Below, one piece after another: positions 1 through 15,875 of a stretch of 64,000 nt of DNA. The stretch is from Deinococcus aerophilus (GTDB lineage Bacteria > Deinococcota > Deinococci > Deinococcales > Deinococcaceae): assembly GCF_014647075.1 (NCBI RefSeq), contig NZ_BMOM01000002.1:170778-234777 (forward strand), read 5' to 3'. The position numbers and the translations under genes were made by a program. Position 1 is the stretch's first letter. Each line of letters begins with the position of its first letter. Below the pieces are notes generated by a model that saw only the letters and a program-made list of their open reading frames with translations, ran no database searches and had not been told where the DNA came from.

Positions 1-2819
<2,819 letters not shown>

Positions 2820-2850
2820 GCGGCGCCTGCGCCAACCGGAAAGCAGAAAA

Positions 2851-2888
2851 GAAAGGAGCGGGACAGCATGTACTGTCCCGCTCCTTTC
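2851..2888. terminator. Bidirectional terminator between convergent genes
   Basis: A perfect 16-bp inverted repeat (2851-2866 GAAAGGAGCGGGACAG with 2873-2888) surrounds a 6-nt loop. It lies midway between the RND permease stop and the stop of the convergent permease gene, and has an A-run on the left side (AAAA at 2847-2850), which supplies a U-tract for the minus-strand transcript. Confidence 0.85.
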
Positions 2889-2900
2889 CCTTGATTCCCT

Positions 2901-4307
2901 CTATCCCTCGGTGAGCCAGATGTACCGGGCGAGCAGCGCCGCCGCGACCCCGTACAGAATCGGGCTGACCTGCCGTCCCCGGCCGCCGAGCAGTTTGATG
3001 GCGCAGTAGCTGATGACCCCCAGGCTGACGCCATTGGCGATGGAAAAGGTCAGCGGCATGACAATGATGGTCAAAAAGGCCGGCAGACTGTCGGCGATGT
3101 CGTCCCAGTCGATGTGGCGCACGCCCTCCATCATCAGTGCTCCCACCAGAATCAGGGCGGGCGCGGTGGCCGCGCCGGGAATGGCGGCGGCGAGCGGCCA
3201 CAGGAACATGCTCAGCAGGAACAGCACGGCGACCGTCACGGCGGTCAGGCCGGTGCGGCCCCCCTCGCCGATGCCGGCGGCGGATTCCACGTAGGCGGTG
3301 GTGGTGGAGGTGCCCATGAACGCGCCGAACATGGCCGCGAGGCCGTCCATCGAGAACAGGCGGCGGGCACGCGGCATGTTGCCCTGCGCGTCAATAAAAC
3401 CCGCACGCTGCGACAACCCGGTCAGGGTGCCGGTGGCATCGAAGAAATCCACGAAGAAGAAGGTAAAGACCACGCTCAGCAGGCCCAGCCCCAGCGCTCC
3501 GGCGAGGTCCATCTGCCCCACCAGCGCGCCCGGCCACACCGGCGTGCCGAAAATGCCCAGAAACGGACCGTCAAAACCGGGAAACGAGCGCAGCGCGCCC
3601 TCCGGTCCGCCCGCGTACACGGCGGCTCCGGTCACGATGCCGAGCACCGTGGTTGCCAGGATGCCGTACAGGATCGCCCCGGTGACCCGGCGGGCCATCA
3701 GCGCGGCGGTCAGAATGACGCCGATGGACGCCAGCCAGACCGTCGGCGAGGACAGCGAACCCATGCCCACCAGCGTGGCTGGATTGGCGACCACGATGCC
3801 CGCATTCTTGAGCCCCAGGAAGGCCAGGAACGCGCCGATGCCGCCGGTGATGGCAAACTTCAGCGAGTTGGGAATAGCCTGCACGATGGCCTGCCGTGCG
3901 CCCAGCACGCTGAGCAGCACGAACAGCACCCCGCTGATGAAGACGGCGCCCAGGGCGGTCTGCCACGCGACGCCCATGCCCTGCACCACCGTGTAGGCAA
4001 AAAAGGCGTTCAGGCCCATGCCCGGAGCCTGCGCGAAAGGATATTTCGCCACCAGTCCCATGGCGAGCGAGCCGAAGGCCGCCGCGATGGCGGTGGTCAT
4101 CAACAGCTGCACGAAGGCGTTGGGCACGTCAATGGCGGTGGCGAGAACCTGTGGGTTCACGAACAGGATGTAGCTCATGGTCAGGAAGGTGGTGAGGCCC
4201 GCGCGCATCTCCTGCCGGACGCTGGAGTTCTGGGCGCTGAGGCCGAAGTAACGGTCCAGGCCAGAGGTCGGGGTGGACGGAGTACGGGCGGCGGCGGGAT
4301 CAGACAT
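2901..4307 (-). CDS. NCS2/AzgA-type purine permease
   Basis: A 468-residue polytopic membrane protein of the AzgA branch of nucleobase transporters (PbuG/GhxP-like), which import adenine, guanine or hypoxanthine by proton symport. The N-terminus has the family pattern GLDRYFGL, then EMRAGLTTFLTMSYILFVNP, followed by about a dozen hydrophobic segments. The ATG has a strong Shine-Dalgarno (AAGGAG, 6 nt upstream). It is last in the xdhA-xdhB-xdhC-guaD operon, 75 nt after the deaminase, so it most likely supplies guanine or hypoxanthine to that pathway. Exact substrate preference cannot be read from the sequence. Confidence 0.9.
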   Translation of the reverse strand: MSDPAAARTPSTPTSGLDRYFGLSAQNSSVRQEMRAGLTTFLTMSYILFVNPQVLATAIDVPNAFVQLLMTTAIAAAFGSLAMGLVAKYPFAQAPGMGLNAFFAYTVVQGMGVAWQTALGAVFISGVLFVLLSVLGARQAIVQAIPNSLKFAITGGIGAFLAFLGLKNAGIVVANPATLVGMGSLSSPTVWLASIGVILTAALMARRVTGAILYGILATTVLGIVTGAAVYAGGPEGALRSFPGFDGPFLGIFGTPVWPGALVGQMDLAGALGLGLLSVVFTFFFVDFFDATGTLTGLSQRAGFIDAQGNMPRARRLFSMDGLAAMFGAFMGTSTTTAYVESAAGIGEGGRTGLTAVTVAVLFLLSMFLWPLAAAIPGAATAPALILVGALMMEGVRHIDWDDIADSLPAFLTIIVMPLTFSIANGVSLGVISYCAIKLLGGRGRQVSPILYGVAAALLARYIWLTEG

Positions 4308-4382
4308 GACATCTCCTTCGCTCTTTCCTGACGGACCGGAAGAGCCTCATGGCGGAACGGTGGCGGGAGCCGGACGGCAGAA

Positions 4383-5719
4383 TCAAGGCATCCCGGCGGG
4401 CACGGCTGTCCCGGAGGGCGTGTGGGGGCGGTCGTACACTGGGTCGCCGCCAACCCACACCCGGGCCACGTCGGCCTGGGTGCCGTTGGCATACAGGGCG
4501 GCCAACGTGCCCGGGGCGCTGTCGGCGTGCTGCAGGACGGCCTCCAGCGTGCTTCCCGCGCCGGGGCGCAGCCACACGGCGTCGAAGGCCTTGCCCACGC
4601 CAAAATCCCCGATGTGGTCTTGCAGGTCCAGCGCCTGCGCTCCGGCCCGGGTGCACAGGTACAGCAGGTGGGCGGGCGTCAGCGCCACCCTGTCCCCGGC
4701 CTGAAGCTGCTGCATGAAGTACGCCTGCAGGCCCTCCTTGAGCATGGAAAATCCGGTGCCGCCGCCCACATCGGTCCCCAGCGCGACATGCACGCCCGCC
4801 GCGAGGTGCCGGCCCAGCGGAAACAGACCGCTGCCCAGCGAGCTGTTGCTGCACGGGCAATGGGCGGCGCTGCAGTGGTGCGCGGCCATGACGTGCAGTT
4901 CGCGGTCGGTGGTGTGGACACTGTGGGCAAACACGCTGCGCCGCCCCAGCAGTCCGGCCCGGTCATAGGTGTCCAGATAATCGCGGGCGTCCGGGAACAG
5001 CCCGCGCACGGTCTGGATTTCTGCCCGGTTCTCGTTGAGGTGACTCGTGAAATGCACGTCCGGAAACTCGCGCATCAGCGCGGCGCAGGCGTCGAGCATG
5101 CCCTCGCTGGCCGAGAGGCTGAAGCGTGGCGTTACGGCGTACCGGGCGCGGCCCTGACCGTGCCAGCGCTCGATCAGGGCCTTGCCCTCAGCGTAGGCCC
5201 GCTCGGGGGTGGTGTGCAATTCGCCGCGCAGCATCCGGTCGCTGACGACCTGTCCGGCGACCGTCCGCAGGCCCGACGTCGCCGCCTCGTCAAAAAACTC
5301 GTCCATTGCCCCGGCAAAATGCGAGCCGAAGACCAGCGCGGTGGTCGTGCCGTTGCGGGCCAGCCCGCCGAGGAACTCGCGGGCCACGGCGCGGGCATAC
5401 GTCGCGTCGGCCAGCCGCGCCTCCTCAGGCAGGGCGCAGCGGTCCAGCCAGTCCAGCAGCGGCATGCCCAGCCCGCCGATGATGCGGACCTGCGGGTAAT
5501 GCACGTGGGTGTCAATAAATCCTGGCAGCAGCACGCCGCCGCGCAGGTCGGTGACGGGAGCGTCCGGGTGGGCCGCGTGCAGGGCGGCGAAGTCGCCGCT
5601 GCTGCGGATCACGCCGCCGCCTATCAGCAGGCCGCCGTCCTCCTGAACGTGCAGGGCGTCGGCCTCCCGGAACGGGTCGAGGGGCGTGTGCATGAAGGTG
5701 GCGCGGTACAGCATGGGGG

Positions 5720-5723
<4 letters not shown>
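4383..5723 (-). CDS. guaD: Guanine deaminase
   Basis: A 446-residue metal-dependent amidohydrolase that converts guanine to xanthine and ammonia in the cytoplasm. The metal-binding signature PGFIDTHVHYPQ (His73, His75) is followed by LNEN, HSVHTT and a GTDVGGG segment carrying the late metal-ligand Asp, the usual order for guanine deaminases. The start ATG overlaps the stop of xdhC by four bases (ATGA), so the two are translationally coupled. Xanthine made here would be the substrate of the xanthine dehydrogenase encoded upstream in the same operon. Length is normal for the family. Confidence 0.93.
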
Positions 5724-6574
<851 letters not shown>

Positions 6575-6628
6575 GGGCGGTGGGGAGAAGGGATGGGGGG
6601 CACCGCATGTTGCCCGACGACGGGCTTC

Positions 6629-8986
<2,358 letters not shown>

Positions 8987-9034
8987 GGGGTCACCTCCGG
9001 GAAGGGGCAAGTCGCAAGTGTGGGCGGTGGATCC

Positions 9035-10456
<1,422 letters not shown>

Positions 10457-10492
10457 GCTGCCTCCATCGTCAACAACAATAAACCCGACGTT

Positions 10493-10575
10493 CCATGCAC
10501 ACCCCGGGCCAGAGGCCCCGGATGCATGGTTCACGCCGGTGACGAGAAGAAGGCGGGCCGCTGGTTATCCATGCA
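10493..10575. repeat. CCATGCA/TGCATGG repeat cluster in the xdhA leader
   Basis: CCATGCA occurs at 10493-10499 and again at 10569-10575, and its inverse TGCATGG at 10523-10529. The first and inverse copies flank an inner GGGCC/GGCCC stem (10506-10518), so the RNA could fold as one long hairpin. The spacing and location just downstream of the promoter suggest operator half-sites or a structured leader. No purine regulator gene is nearby. Confidence 0.4.
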
Positions 10576-10603
10576 GAACAGTGGCCTGTTGTGGTGTGCA
10601 TTA

Positions 10604-10632
10604 ATTTTACGCCTAAGTAATTGCCGTGTCCA
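10604..10632 (-). promoter_or_regulatory. Sigma70-type promoter of the xdh-guaD-azgA operon
   Basis: On the minus strand TGGACA (10632-10627, five of six to TTGACA) stands 17 nt before TAAAAT (10609-10604, five of six to TATAAT). Transcription would start near 10597 and give a leader of about 140 nt before xdhA, which holds the CCATGCA repeats described separately. Confidence 0.6.
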
Positions 10633-11107
10633 GGGGACGTATCTGCTCTGGGCTGGATTCAAGCGCTGTGGCCGCTGAGATATGGGGAAACGTGTCAGGA
10701 ACAGCCCCCGCCCCAAGGTGAACTGTGGAGTGAAGAAATCCAAAGTCCACGGGTGAAAAATCAGGTGATCAGGTCCGTCTTTTATCTGGTCTCGGAGAAA
10801 TTGATCATGTCCGATGACGGGGCAGCACAGCCCAGTTCCCGGTCTGTCGCGGACGACCTCCGCTGATTTCGCCTCTGGATTCCGTGCCCTGCGGCCCCTG
10901 CCCTCAGGTCCGGCACAGTGATCGCTTCGTCCCCTTTCGCATCTTGTGGGCAACTCGCCCGTCTGTGCAGACACAGTCGGTTCTGAGGAACCGGCTTCAT
11001 AGGGATACGGTGTCCGGGAAGTGAACGGCGAATCGCCGGCAGTCTCCCCGGCAATACGGCCGGGGCAGGACGATCCGGTTGGACTGGTTGCAGGGGGTCG
11101 GGATATG
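10633..11107. other. Intergenic region without a convincing gene
   Basis: About 475 bases between the xdh promoter and the terminator of the next minus-strand gene. Reading frames here are short, differ between strands and match no family I know. Base composition is slightly more AT-rich than the neighbours. It may be decayed sequence; I see no repeat, RNA gene or mobile-element end. Confidence 0.4.
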
Positions 11108-11158
11108 CAAAAGAAGGGGGTGCAGATGGCCGCATACGGGCCGCCTGCACCCCCTTCT
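11108..11158 (-). terminator. Rho-independent terminator of the double-hotdog gene
   Basis: A perfect 14-bp stem (11112-11125 with 11145-11158, AGAAGGGGGTGCAG and its complement) around a 19-nt loop. Read on the minus strand the stem runs straight into TTTT, 28 nt after the stop of the gene at 11186. Confidence 0.8.
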
Positions 11159-11185
11159 GGTGTACTGGGGGATCTCCGGGAGACT

Positions 11186-12064
11186 TCAGCGCCGGCTGAG
11201 GGTCAGCTGCATCTGGCCGACCGTGCGCCCGGCGGCCTCGGCCTGACAGGCAAACACGTGGTTGGCGGCCTGCGCGGACGTCTCCTCGACCTCGAAAGTG
11301 GCGCTCTCGCCGGCCCAGCAGAAGTCATGAGCCACGACCTCGGCATGCGGGATGAAAAAGGCCTGATCTCCGCCCAGGCTCAGGCCCGCAAGCTGCGACA
11401 GCTGACCCATCAGGATGGCGACCGGCATGGCCGGGTAGCGGTCAAAGTGGCCGGCACACGCCTGCACCGGCACCTCGCCGATCCGGCGGATCCAGCGCGG
11501 CCCGTCGCGTTGGATGGTGCCGTCGGGCAGCGCGGGCATGCGCCCCAGGCCCTCGGCGCTGAACTCGGGCCGCGCGCGCGAGCGGAACAGCCGTGAGAAC
11601 GCGCTGTCGGTCAGGATGGTGTATTCCACCTCGACCACGGCGAGCGGTTTGCCCCCTGCGAAGGCCTCGATGCGCGCGGTGGCTTCACGCTTGCTGAGGT
11701 TCAGCAGTTCGGCCTGCAGGGTGATCACCGAGCCATACGGCGCGTCGTTCAAAAAACCCGTGTACTGGGCCTTCTGCGCCAGATAGTAGCGGCGCTGGTC
11801 ATCGGCCTGGGCCAGGGCGGCGGCGCACAGGCCGGCGATGGCCGCGTGGCGGCTGAGTTCCGCTCCCTGAATCGGCCCGAGTTCCTGGCTGCGCGGCAGT
11901 TCGGCGCGGGCGGTGGCATTCAGGCGGCCCGCTTCGGCGCTGAGGTCACTCAGGGCAAAATAGGGGGGGCGCACGCAGATGCGCGCGAGCAGTCGGTCAG
12001 TGGACAGGTGCCTCGAGAGGGCGGTCTCTGGAGCAATGGCACGGTAGACAGGACTGGTCAGCAT
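11186..12064 (-). CDS. Double-hotdog-fold protein, FabZ-like second half
   Basis: A 292-residue soluble protein that appears to hold two hotdog units. The first half contains GAELSRHAAIAGLCAAALAQ and a strand-rich region ending AVVEVEYTIL. The second half has GHFDRYPAMPVAILMGQLSQ, clearly like the GHFPxxPVMPGVLxxEAxAQ signature of FabA/FabZ acyl dehydratases: the His is kept, but no Glu occupies the position of the FabZ catalytic Glu. It could be an acyl-binding or thioesterase-like protein, or a polyketide/fatty-acid dehydratase relative. The ATG at 12064 has GGAGG four bases upstream; a longer frame start lacks one. It stands alone, with its own terminator. I do not recognise a named family member. 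Confidence 0.7.
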   Translation of the reverse strand: MLTSPVYRAIAPETALSRHLSTDRLLARICVRPPYFALSDLSAEAGRLNATARAELPRSQELGPIQGAELSRHAAIAGLCAAALAQADDQRRYYLAQKAQYTGFLNDAPYGSVITLQAELLNLSKREATARIEAFAGGKPLAVVEVEYTILTDSAFSRLFRSRARPEFSAEGLGRMPALPDGTIQRDGPRWIRRIGEVPVQACAGHFDRYPAMPVAILMGQLSQLAGLSLGGDQAFFIPHAEVVAHDFCWAGESATFEVEETSAQAANHVFACQAEAAGRTVGQMQLTLSRR

Positions 12065-12113
12065 GAAGCCTCCGGGAAAGTGGTCAAACATCGGGCCTGA
12101 GAAGGATGAGCAG

Positions 12114-12142
12114 AGAATAAACTCAAAATCGCCCTTTGCCTA
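12114..12142 (-). promoter_or_regulatory. Candidate promoter of the double-hotdog gene
   Basis: On the minus strand TAGGCA (12142-12137) is separated by 17 nt from TATTCT (12119-12114); the start codon follows about 50 nt downstream. Both hexamers match the consensus at only four positions. Confidence 0.35.
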
Positions 12143-12431
12143 GTCACTTCCGGTACGGAGTCTCCTGACAAAATTCTTACAGGCGCAGATCAGATCGGCC
12201 TTAAGGCATGACTGGTGGGGTAAGCCACGAAAGTCATTCTTGCGCACCGAGGCCGATTTTAACGTTCAGAAACGGTGTTTTCACGGCAACCGACAGCACC
12301 CACCGAAGGGGTCGGAGGCGGCCAGTCTCAGCGCGCCTTGTCTAGGCATGCCTCAATTTGAAGGCCGTATCAGCAAGGCCCGGAGAACCGAACCGCAGCC
12401 TTCATGGGCAAGGGCCAGGATTGAGGGGGCC
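12143..12431. other. Intergenic region, nothing recognised
   Basis: Roughly 290 bases between the end of the flavin oxidoreductase gene and the promoter of the double-hotdog gene. No open frame with coding character, no clear hairpin and no repeat were found. Confidence 0.4.
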
Positions 12432-13475
12432 TCAGGCGGGAGTGGTCAGGCGTCCGCGAATCAGCGGAGCAACCTCAGTGCCCAGAAGCTCGATGCTGCG
12501 CAGCATCTGTTCATGCGGCATGAGCACGTTGGTCATCTGGAAGGTCAGGCGTGAGAGGCCGCCGAGGACATCATTCAGGTACAGCGCCTTGTCGGCGACC
12601 GCCTGCGGATCTCCGATCAGGTAGGCGCCGCCCGGCGCACACGCAGCGTCGAACTGGGCGCGGGTGGGCGGGCGCCAGCCGCGCTCGCGGCCCAGCAGGG
12701 TAAACAGCCGCTCATGGCCCGGCCAGAAGGCGTCGGCCGCCCCACGGGAGGTGTCGGCCACGAAGCCGAAAGCATGAACGCCCACCCGCAGCTGTTCGGG
12801 AGCGAAGCCCGCCCGCGCGCCCGCCTGCCGGTACAGGTCCACCAGCGGACGAAAGTGCCGGAAGTCGCCGCCGATGATGGCGATCATCAGCGGCAGCCCC
12901 AGGGTGCCGGCGCGCACGAAGGATTGCGGCGTGCCGCCTACCCCCAGCCACACCGGCAAGCGGTCCTGCAGCGGGCGCGGATAGATGCCCTGGCCGCTCA
13001 GCGGGGGGCGGTGCCGACCCGACCAGTGCACGTGGGTCTGCTCGCGGATCTTCAGCAGCAGGTCCAGTTTCTCGGCAAACAGCGAGTCGTAGTCCTGCAG
13101 GTCATGCCCGAACAGCGGATACGCCTCCACCGAGGAGCCCCGGCCCACCACCAGTTCGGCGCGGCCACGCGACAGCAGATCCAGCGTGGCGAAGTCCTGG
13201 AACACCCGCACCGGATCGTCGGCGCTGAGCACGGTGACGGCGCTGGTCAGCCGGACGCGCTGCGTGCGGGCCGCCGCCGCCGCCAGTATCAGGGTGGGGG
13301 CCGAGTCCAGGTATTCCTGACGGTGGTGCTCGCCGATGCCGAACACGTCGATGCCCGCCTCGTCGGCCTGGACAATCTCGCCGAGCAGGTTGCTCAGCCG
13401 GTCGGCGGCCCCCAGCGTTTCTCCGGTCCGGGGATCCGAGACCACGGCGGCGAAGCTGTCGATTCCAATCTGCAT
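12432..13475 (-). CDS. LLM-class flavin-dependent oxidoreductase
   Basis: A 347-residue luciferase-like monooxygenase family protein. Such TIM-barrel enzymes use reduced FMN or F420 to oxidise diverse substrates. The start MQIGIDSFAAVV, then the DEAGIDVFGIGEHHR segment, the RVRLTSAVTVLSADDPVRVFQDFATLDLLSRGR-type core (about residues 80-115) and GVGGTPQSF fit the family of bacterial monooxygenases without an assigned substrate. The ATG at 13475 has GGGAGGA six bases upstream; the frame continues further upstream, but without coding character. It is divergent from the kynurenine operon, with which it shares an intergenic region. A TATGCT -10-like box lies at 13530-13535 on the minus strand. Confidence 0.88.
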   Translation of the reverse strand: MQIGIDSFAAVVSDPRTGETLGAADRLSNLLGEIVQADEAGIDVFGIGEHHRQEYLDSAPTLILAAAAARTQRVRLTSAVTVLSADDPVRVFQDFATLDLLSRGRAELVVGRGSSVEAYPLFGHDLQDYDSLFAEKLDLLLKIREQTHVHWSGRHRPPLSGQGIYPRPLQDRLPVWLGVGGTPQSFVRAGTLGLPLMIAIIGGDFRHFRPLVDLYRQAGARAGFAPEQLRVGVHAFGFVADTSRGAADAFWPGHERLFTLLGRERGWRPPTRAQFDAACAPGGAYLIGDPQAVADKALYLNDVLGGLSRLTFQMTNVLMPHEQMLRSIELLGTEVAPLIRGRLTTPA

Positions 13476-13603
13476 AGGCGTCCTCCCAGGGAGCGGCGCA
13501 CCCGAGAGTGCCGGCGTCCTCCAGGCCCGAGCATACTGTGTTTTACGAAGGGGTTTACTTATTGGTGGCGACGCCCTGCGGTGGTGGTGGGCGGCCCCCC
13601 CCG

Positions 13604-13609
13604 TATACT
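13604..13609 (+). promoter_or_regulatory. -10 box placed for a leaderless transcript
   Basis: TATACT ends six nt before the ATG of the leader ORF at 13616. With the usual distance from -10 box to start point, transcription begins at or next to that ATG, so the short ORF would be translated from a leaderless mRNA. No good -35 box is seen 16-18 nt upstream. Confidence 0.6.
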
Positions 13610-13615
13610 CCGGCC

Positions 13616-13723
13616 ATGACGCTCCCGCTGCAGCCCAGCCGTGCGCGCGCCGGGGCAAACGACATCGCCCGCGCCCTGCACGGCTGGTGGTGCGCCAAAC
13701 TGGGCCGCCCGCTGCGGCGCTGA
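13616..13723 (+). CDS. Short leader ORF with tandem Trp codons, candidate tryptophan-sensing leader peptide
   Basis: A 35-codon ORF ending 65 nt before kynU. The second half reads HGWWCAKLGRPLRR, with two adjacent Trp codons at 13684-13689, a striking density in front of a tryptophan-degradation operon. The ATG sits six nt behind a TATACT -10 box, so it could be the first codon of the transcript. The ORF is followed by several GC-rich hairpins that cannot all form together. In known leader-peptide systems (trpL, TnaC) ribosome behaviour at Trp codons or Trp-bound ribosomes set downstream structure; an analogous role here is inference. A chance ORF cannot be excluded without comparison to related genomes. 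Confidence 0.6.
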   Translation: MTLPLQPSRARAGANDIARALHGWWCAKLGRPLRR

Positions 13724-13763
13724 CGGGCCCTGCCTGCCGTGCCCCCGTGCGGGGCGAACCCGC
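13704..13763 (+). promoter_or_regulatory. Candidate attenuator region before kynU
   Basis: Three short strong stems are visible: GCCGC/GCGGC (13704-13708 with 13714-13718, covering the end of the leader ORF), GCCCC/GGGGC (13741-13745 with 13751-13755), and GCGGG/CCCGC (13749-13753 with 13759-13763). The last two share bases and exclude each other. No long U-run follows, so control could act through Rho access or kynU translation. Confidence 0.4.
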
Positions 13764-13788
13764 CTGTCTCTTTCAGAGGTGTTGTGCT

Positions 13789-15030
13789 ATGACTGTCTTT
13801 GACCGCCTGTTTGCCGATTCTGCCCTCAGCCAGCTGCAAGAGAAGGATGCCCGCGATCCGCTGGCCCACAAACGCGCCGAATTCATCCTGCCGGACGGCG
13901 TGGTGTATCTGGACGGCAACAGCCTAGGAGCGCTGCCCCGGCGCGTACCCGCCCGGCTTGCCCAGGTGGCCGAGCAGGAGTGGGGCGCTGGCCTGATCCG
14001 ATCCTGGACGGCGGGGGCCGGGACAGGACAGGGCTGGATGAACCTGCCCGACCGGGTGGCCGCCAAGCTGGCCCCGCTGGTCGGCGCGCAGCCACACGAG
14101 CTCTCGGTGGGAGACAGCACCGGCGTGAACATCTTCAAGGCCCTCGCCGCCGCCCTGCACCTCGCGCCGCCGGAACGCCGCGTGATCCTCACCGATGCCG
14201 ACAACTTTCCCACCGATCTGTACGTGGCCCAGGGCCTCAACGCGCTGCTGGACGGGCGCTATGAGGTGCGGCGCGTGCCGGGAGCCGAGCTGGAAGGGCA
14301 CCTGACCGACGAGGTGGCCGTCACCCTGCTGACCGAGGTGGACTACCGCACCGGGCGCCGGATGGATCTGGCCGGATTCACGGCGCGCGCGCACGCACAG
14401 GGCATTCTGACGGTCTGGGACCTCGCGCACTCGGCCGGAGCCTTTCCGGTGGACTTGAACGGCGCGGACGTGGACTTCGCGCTGGGCTGCGGCTACAAGT
14501 ACCTCAACGGCGGCCCGGGCGCTCCCGCGTTCCTGTTCGTGGCACAGCGGCACCACGCTGCGCCGGTGTTCCTGAGCGGCTGGATGGGCCACGCCGATCC
14601 CTTTGAGATGGCGCGCGACTTCACGCCCGCTCCCGGGGCGCGGCGCTACGTGGTGGGCACGCCGATGGTCCTGAGCCTGAGCGCCCTGGACGCGGCGCTG
14701 GACGTATTTGCCGATGTGGACATGGCCGAACTCCGCGCCAAGTCGTTGTCGCTGACCGACGCCTTTATCGAGCTGATGGAGCCGCTGGCGGCGCAGCATC
14801 CGCTGACGCTGGTGACGCCGCGGGCCCACGCCGAGCGCGGCAGTCAGGTGTCGTACCAGCACCCCCAAGCGCGGGCCGTGATGGACGCCCTGATCGGGCG
14901 GGGCATTCTGGGTGATTTCCGCACGCCGGACATCCTGCGCTTCGGCTTCACGCCGCTGTACCACTCGCACGCGGACGTGTGGCGGGCGGTACAGGGCATC
15001 CGGGCGGTGCTGGAGGAGCGCGGAGCATGA
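13789..15030 (+). CDS. kynU: Kynureninase
   Basis: A 413-residue PLP-dependent fold-type I enzyme that cleaves L-kynurenine to anthranilate and L-alanine in the cytoplasm. Conserved elements are YLDGNSLGALP near residue 40, the PLP-Asp in WDLAHSAGAFPVDLN (Asp211) and the Schiff-base Lys237 in GCGYKYLNGGPGAP. The ATG at 13789 is taken because AGAGGTG lies upstream and the protein then matches family length; the frame is open further upstream through the leader region. It overlaps kynA by ATGA. Expression is probably tied to tryptophan through the leader ORF at 13616. Confidence 0.95.
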   Translation: MTVFDRLFADSALSQLQEKDARDPLAHKRAEFILPDGVVYLDGNSLGALPRRVPARLAQVAEQEWGAGLIRSWTAGAGTGQGWMNLPDRVAAKLAPLVGAQPHELSVGDSTGVNIFKALAAALHLAPPERRVILTDADNFPTDLYVAQGLNALLDGRYEVRRVPGAELEGHLTDEVAVTLLTEVDYRTGRRMDLAGFTARAHAQGILTVWDLAHSAGAFPVDLNGADVDFALGCGYKYLNGGPGAPAFLFVAQRHHAAPVFLSGWMGHADPFEMARDFTPAPGARRYVVGTPMVLSLSALDAALDVFADVDMAELRAKSLSLTDAFIELMEPLAAQHPLTLVTPRAHAERGSQVSYQHPQARAVMDALIGRGILGDFRTPDILRFGFTPLYHSHADVWRAVQGIRAVLEERGA

Positions 15031-15857
15031 GCGATCAGGACGCTCCGGAACGCGCACATACCGACTTCAGCCACAGCCTGAGCTACGGCGATTACCTGCA
15101 GCTGGATACGCTCAAGGCCGCGCACCGGCCCATCACCGGGGCCCACGACGAGCACCTGTTTATCGCCGTTCACCACGTCTCGGAGGTGTGGCTGGAACTG
15201 ATCGTGCGCGAGCTGCGGGCGGCCATGACACTGCTTCATGGGGGCATCACCGACACGCCGCTGAAGATGCTGACCCGCGTGGTCCGCGCACAGGAGCAAC
15301 TCACGAACGCCTGGGAAGTTCTCAAGACCATGACGCCCGCCGACTATCTGCAGTTCCGGCACGCCTTCGGGCAGGCGTCGGGCTTTCAGTCGGCGAGCTA
15401 CCGCACGGTGGAATTTCTGCTCGGCAACCGCCGCGCGGTGCTGCTGCGCCCGCACGAACACCGTCCCGACCTGCATGACCCGCTGGAAGCGGACCTGCAC
15501 GCCCCCAGCCTGTACGACCTGGCGCTGCGGCTGCTCGCCGCGCGGGGACTGCCGGTGCCCCGGGAGGTGCTGGAGCGGGACCTCACCCAGCCGCCGGTCC
15601 TCAACGAGGCCGTGCTGGACGCGTGGCTGACCGTGTACCGTGCCCCCGACACCTACTGGGACCTGTACGAGCTGGCCGAGAAGCTGCTGGACGTGGAGGA
15701 CAACTTCCGGCGCTGGCGCTTTAACCACCTCACCACGGTGGAGCGCACCATCGGCTTCAAGGCCGGGTCGGGCGGCACGAGCGGTGCGGGGTACCTGCGC
15801 GCGGCCCTGAACACGGTGCTGTTTCCCGAACTGTGGGAGGTGCGGACCCGGTTGTAG
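15027..15857 (+). CDS. kynA: Tryptophan 2,3-dioxygenase
   Basis: A 276-residue haem enzyme that opens the indole ring of L-tryptophan to give N-formylkynurenine, the first step of the kynurenine route. The family motifs SYGDYLQLDTL, HDEHLFIAVHHVSEVWLELI, FGQASGFQSASYRTVEFLLGN and the C-terminal FNHLTTVERTIGFKAGSGGT, which carries the axial haem His, are all present. The start overlaps the kynU stop (ATGA) and has GGAGGAG upstream. A kynurenine formamidase gene, needed between this step and KynU, is not visible in the operon and must lie elsewhere or be replaced by another hydrolase. Confidence 0.95.
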   Translation: MSDQDAPERAHTDFSHSLSYGDYLQLDTLKAAHRPITGAHDEHLFIAVHHVSEVWLELIVRELRAAMTLLHGGITDTPLKMLTRVVRAQEQLTNAWEVLKTMTPADYLQFRHAFGQASGFQSASYRTVEFLLGNRRAVLLRPHEHRPDLHDPLEADLHAPSLYDLALRLLAARGLPVPREVLERDLTQPPVLNEAVLDAWLTVYRAPDTYWDLYELAEKLLDVEDNFRRWRFNHLTTVERTIGFKAGSGGTSGAGYLRAALNTVLFPELWEVRTRL

Positions 15858-15875
15858 GCCGAAGCGCCCTCCCCT

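Noticed and set aside
10457..10600. Purine riboswitch before xdhA
   Set aside because: The conserved loop bases of the purine aptamer (UAUA and the kissing-loop sequences) are not present on the minus strand; only repeats and a GC stem are seen.
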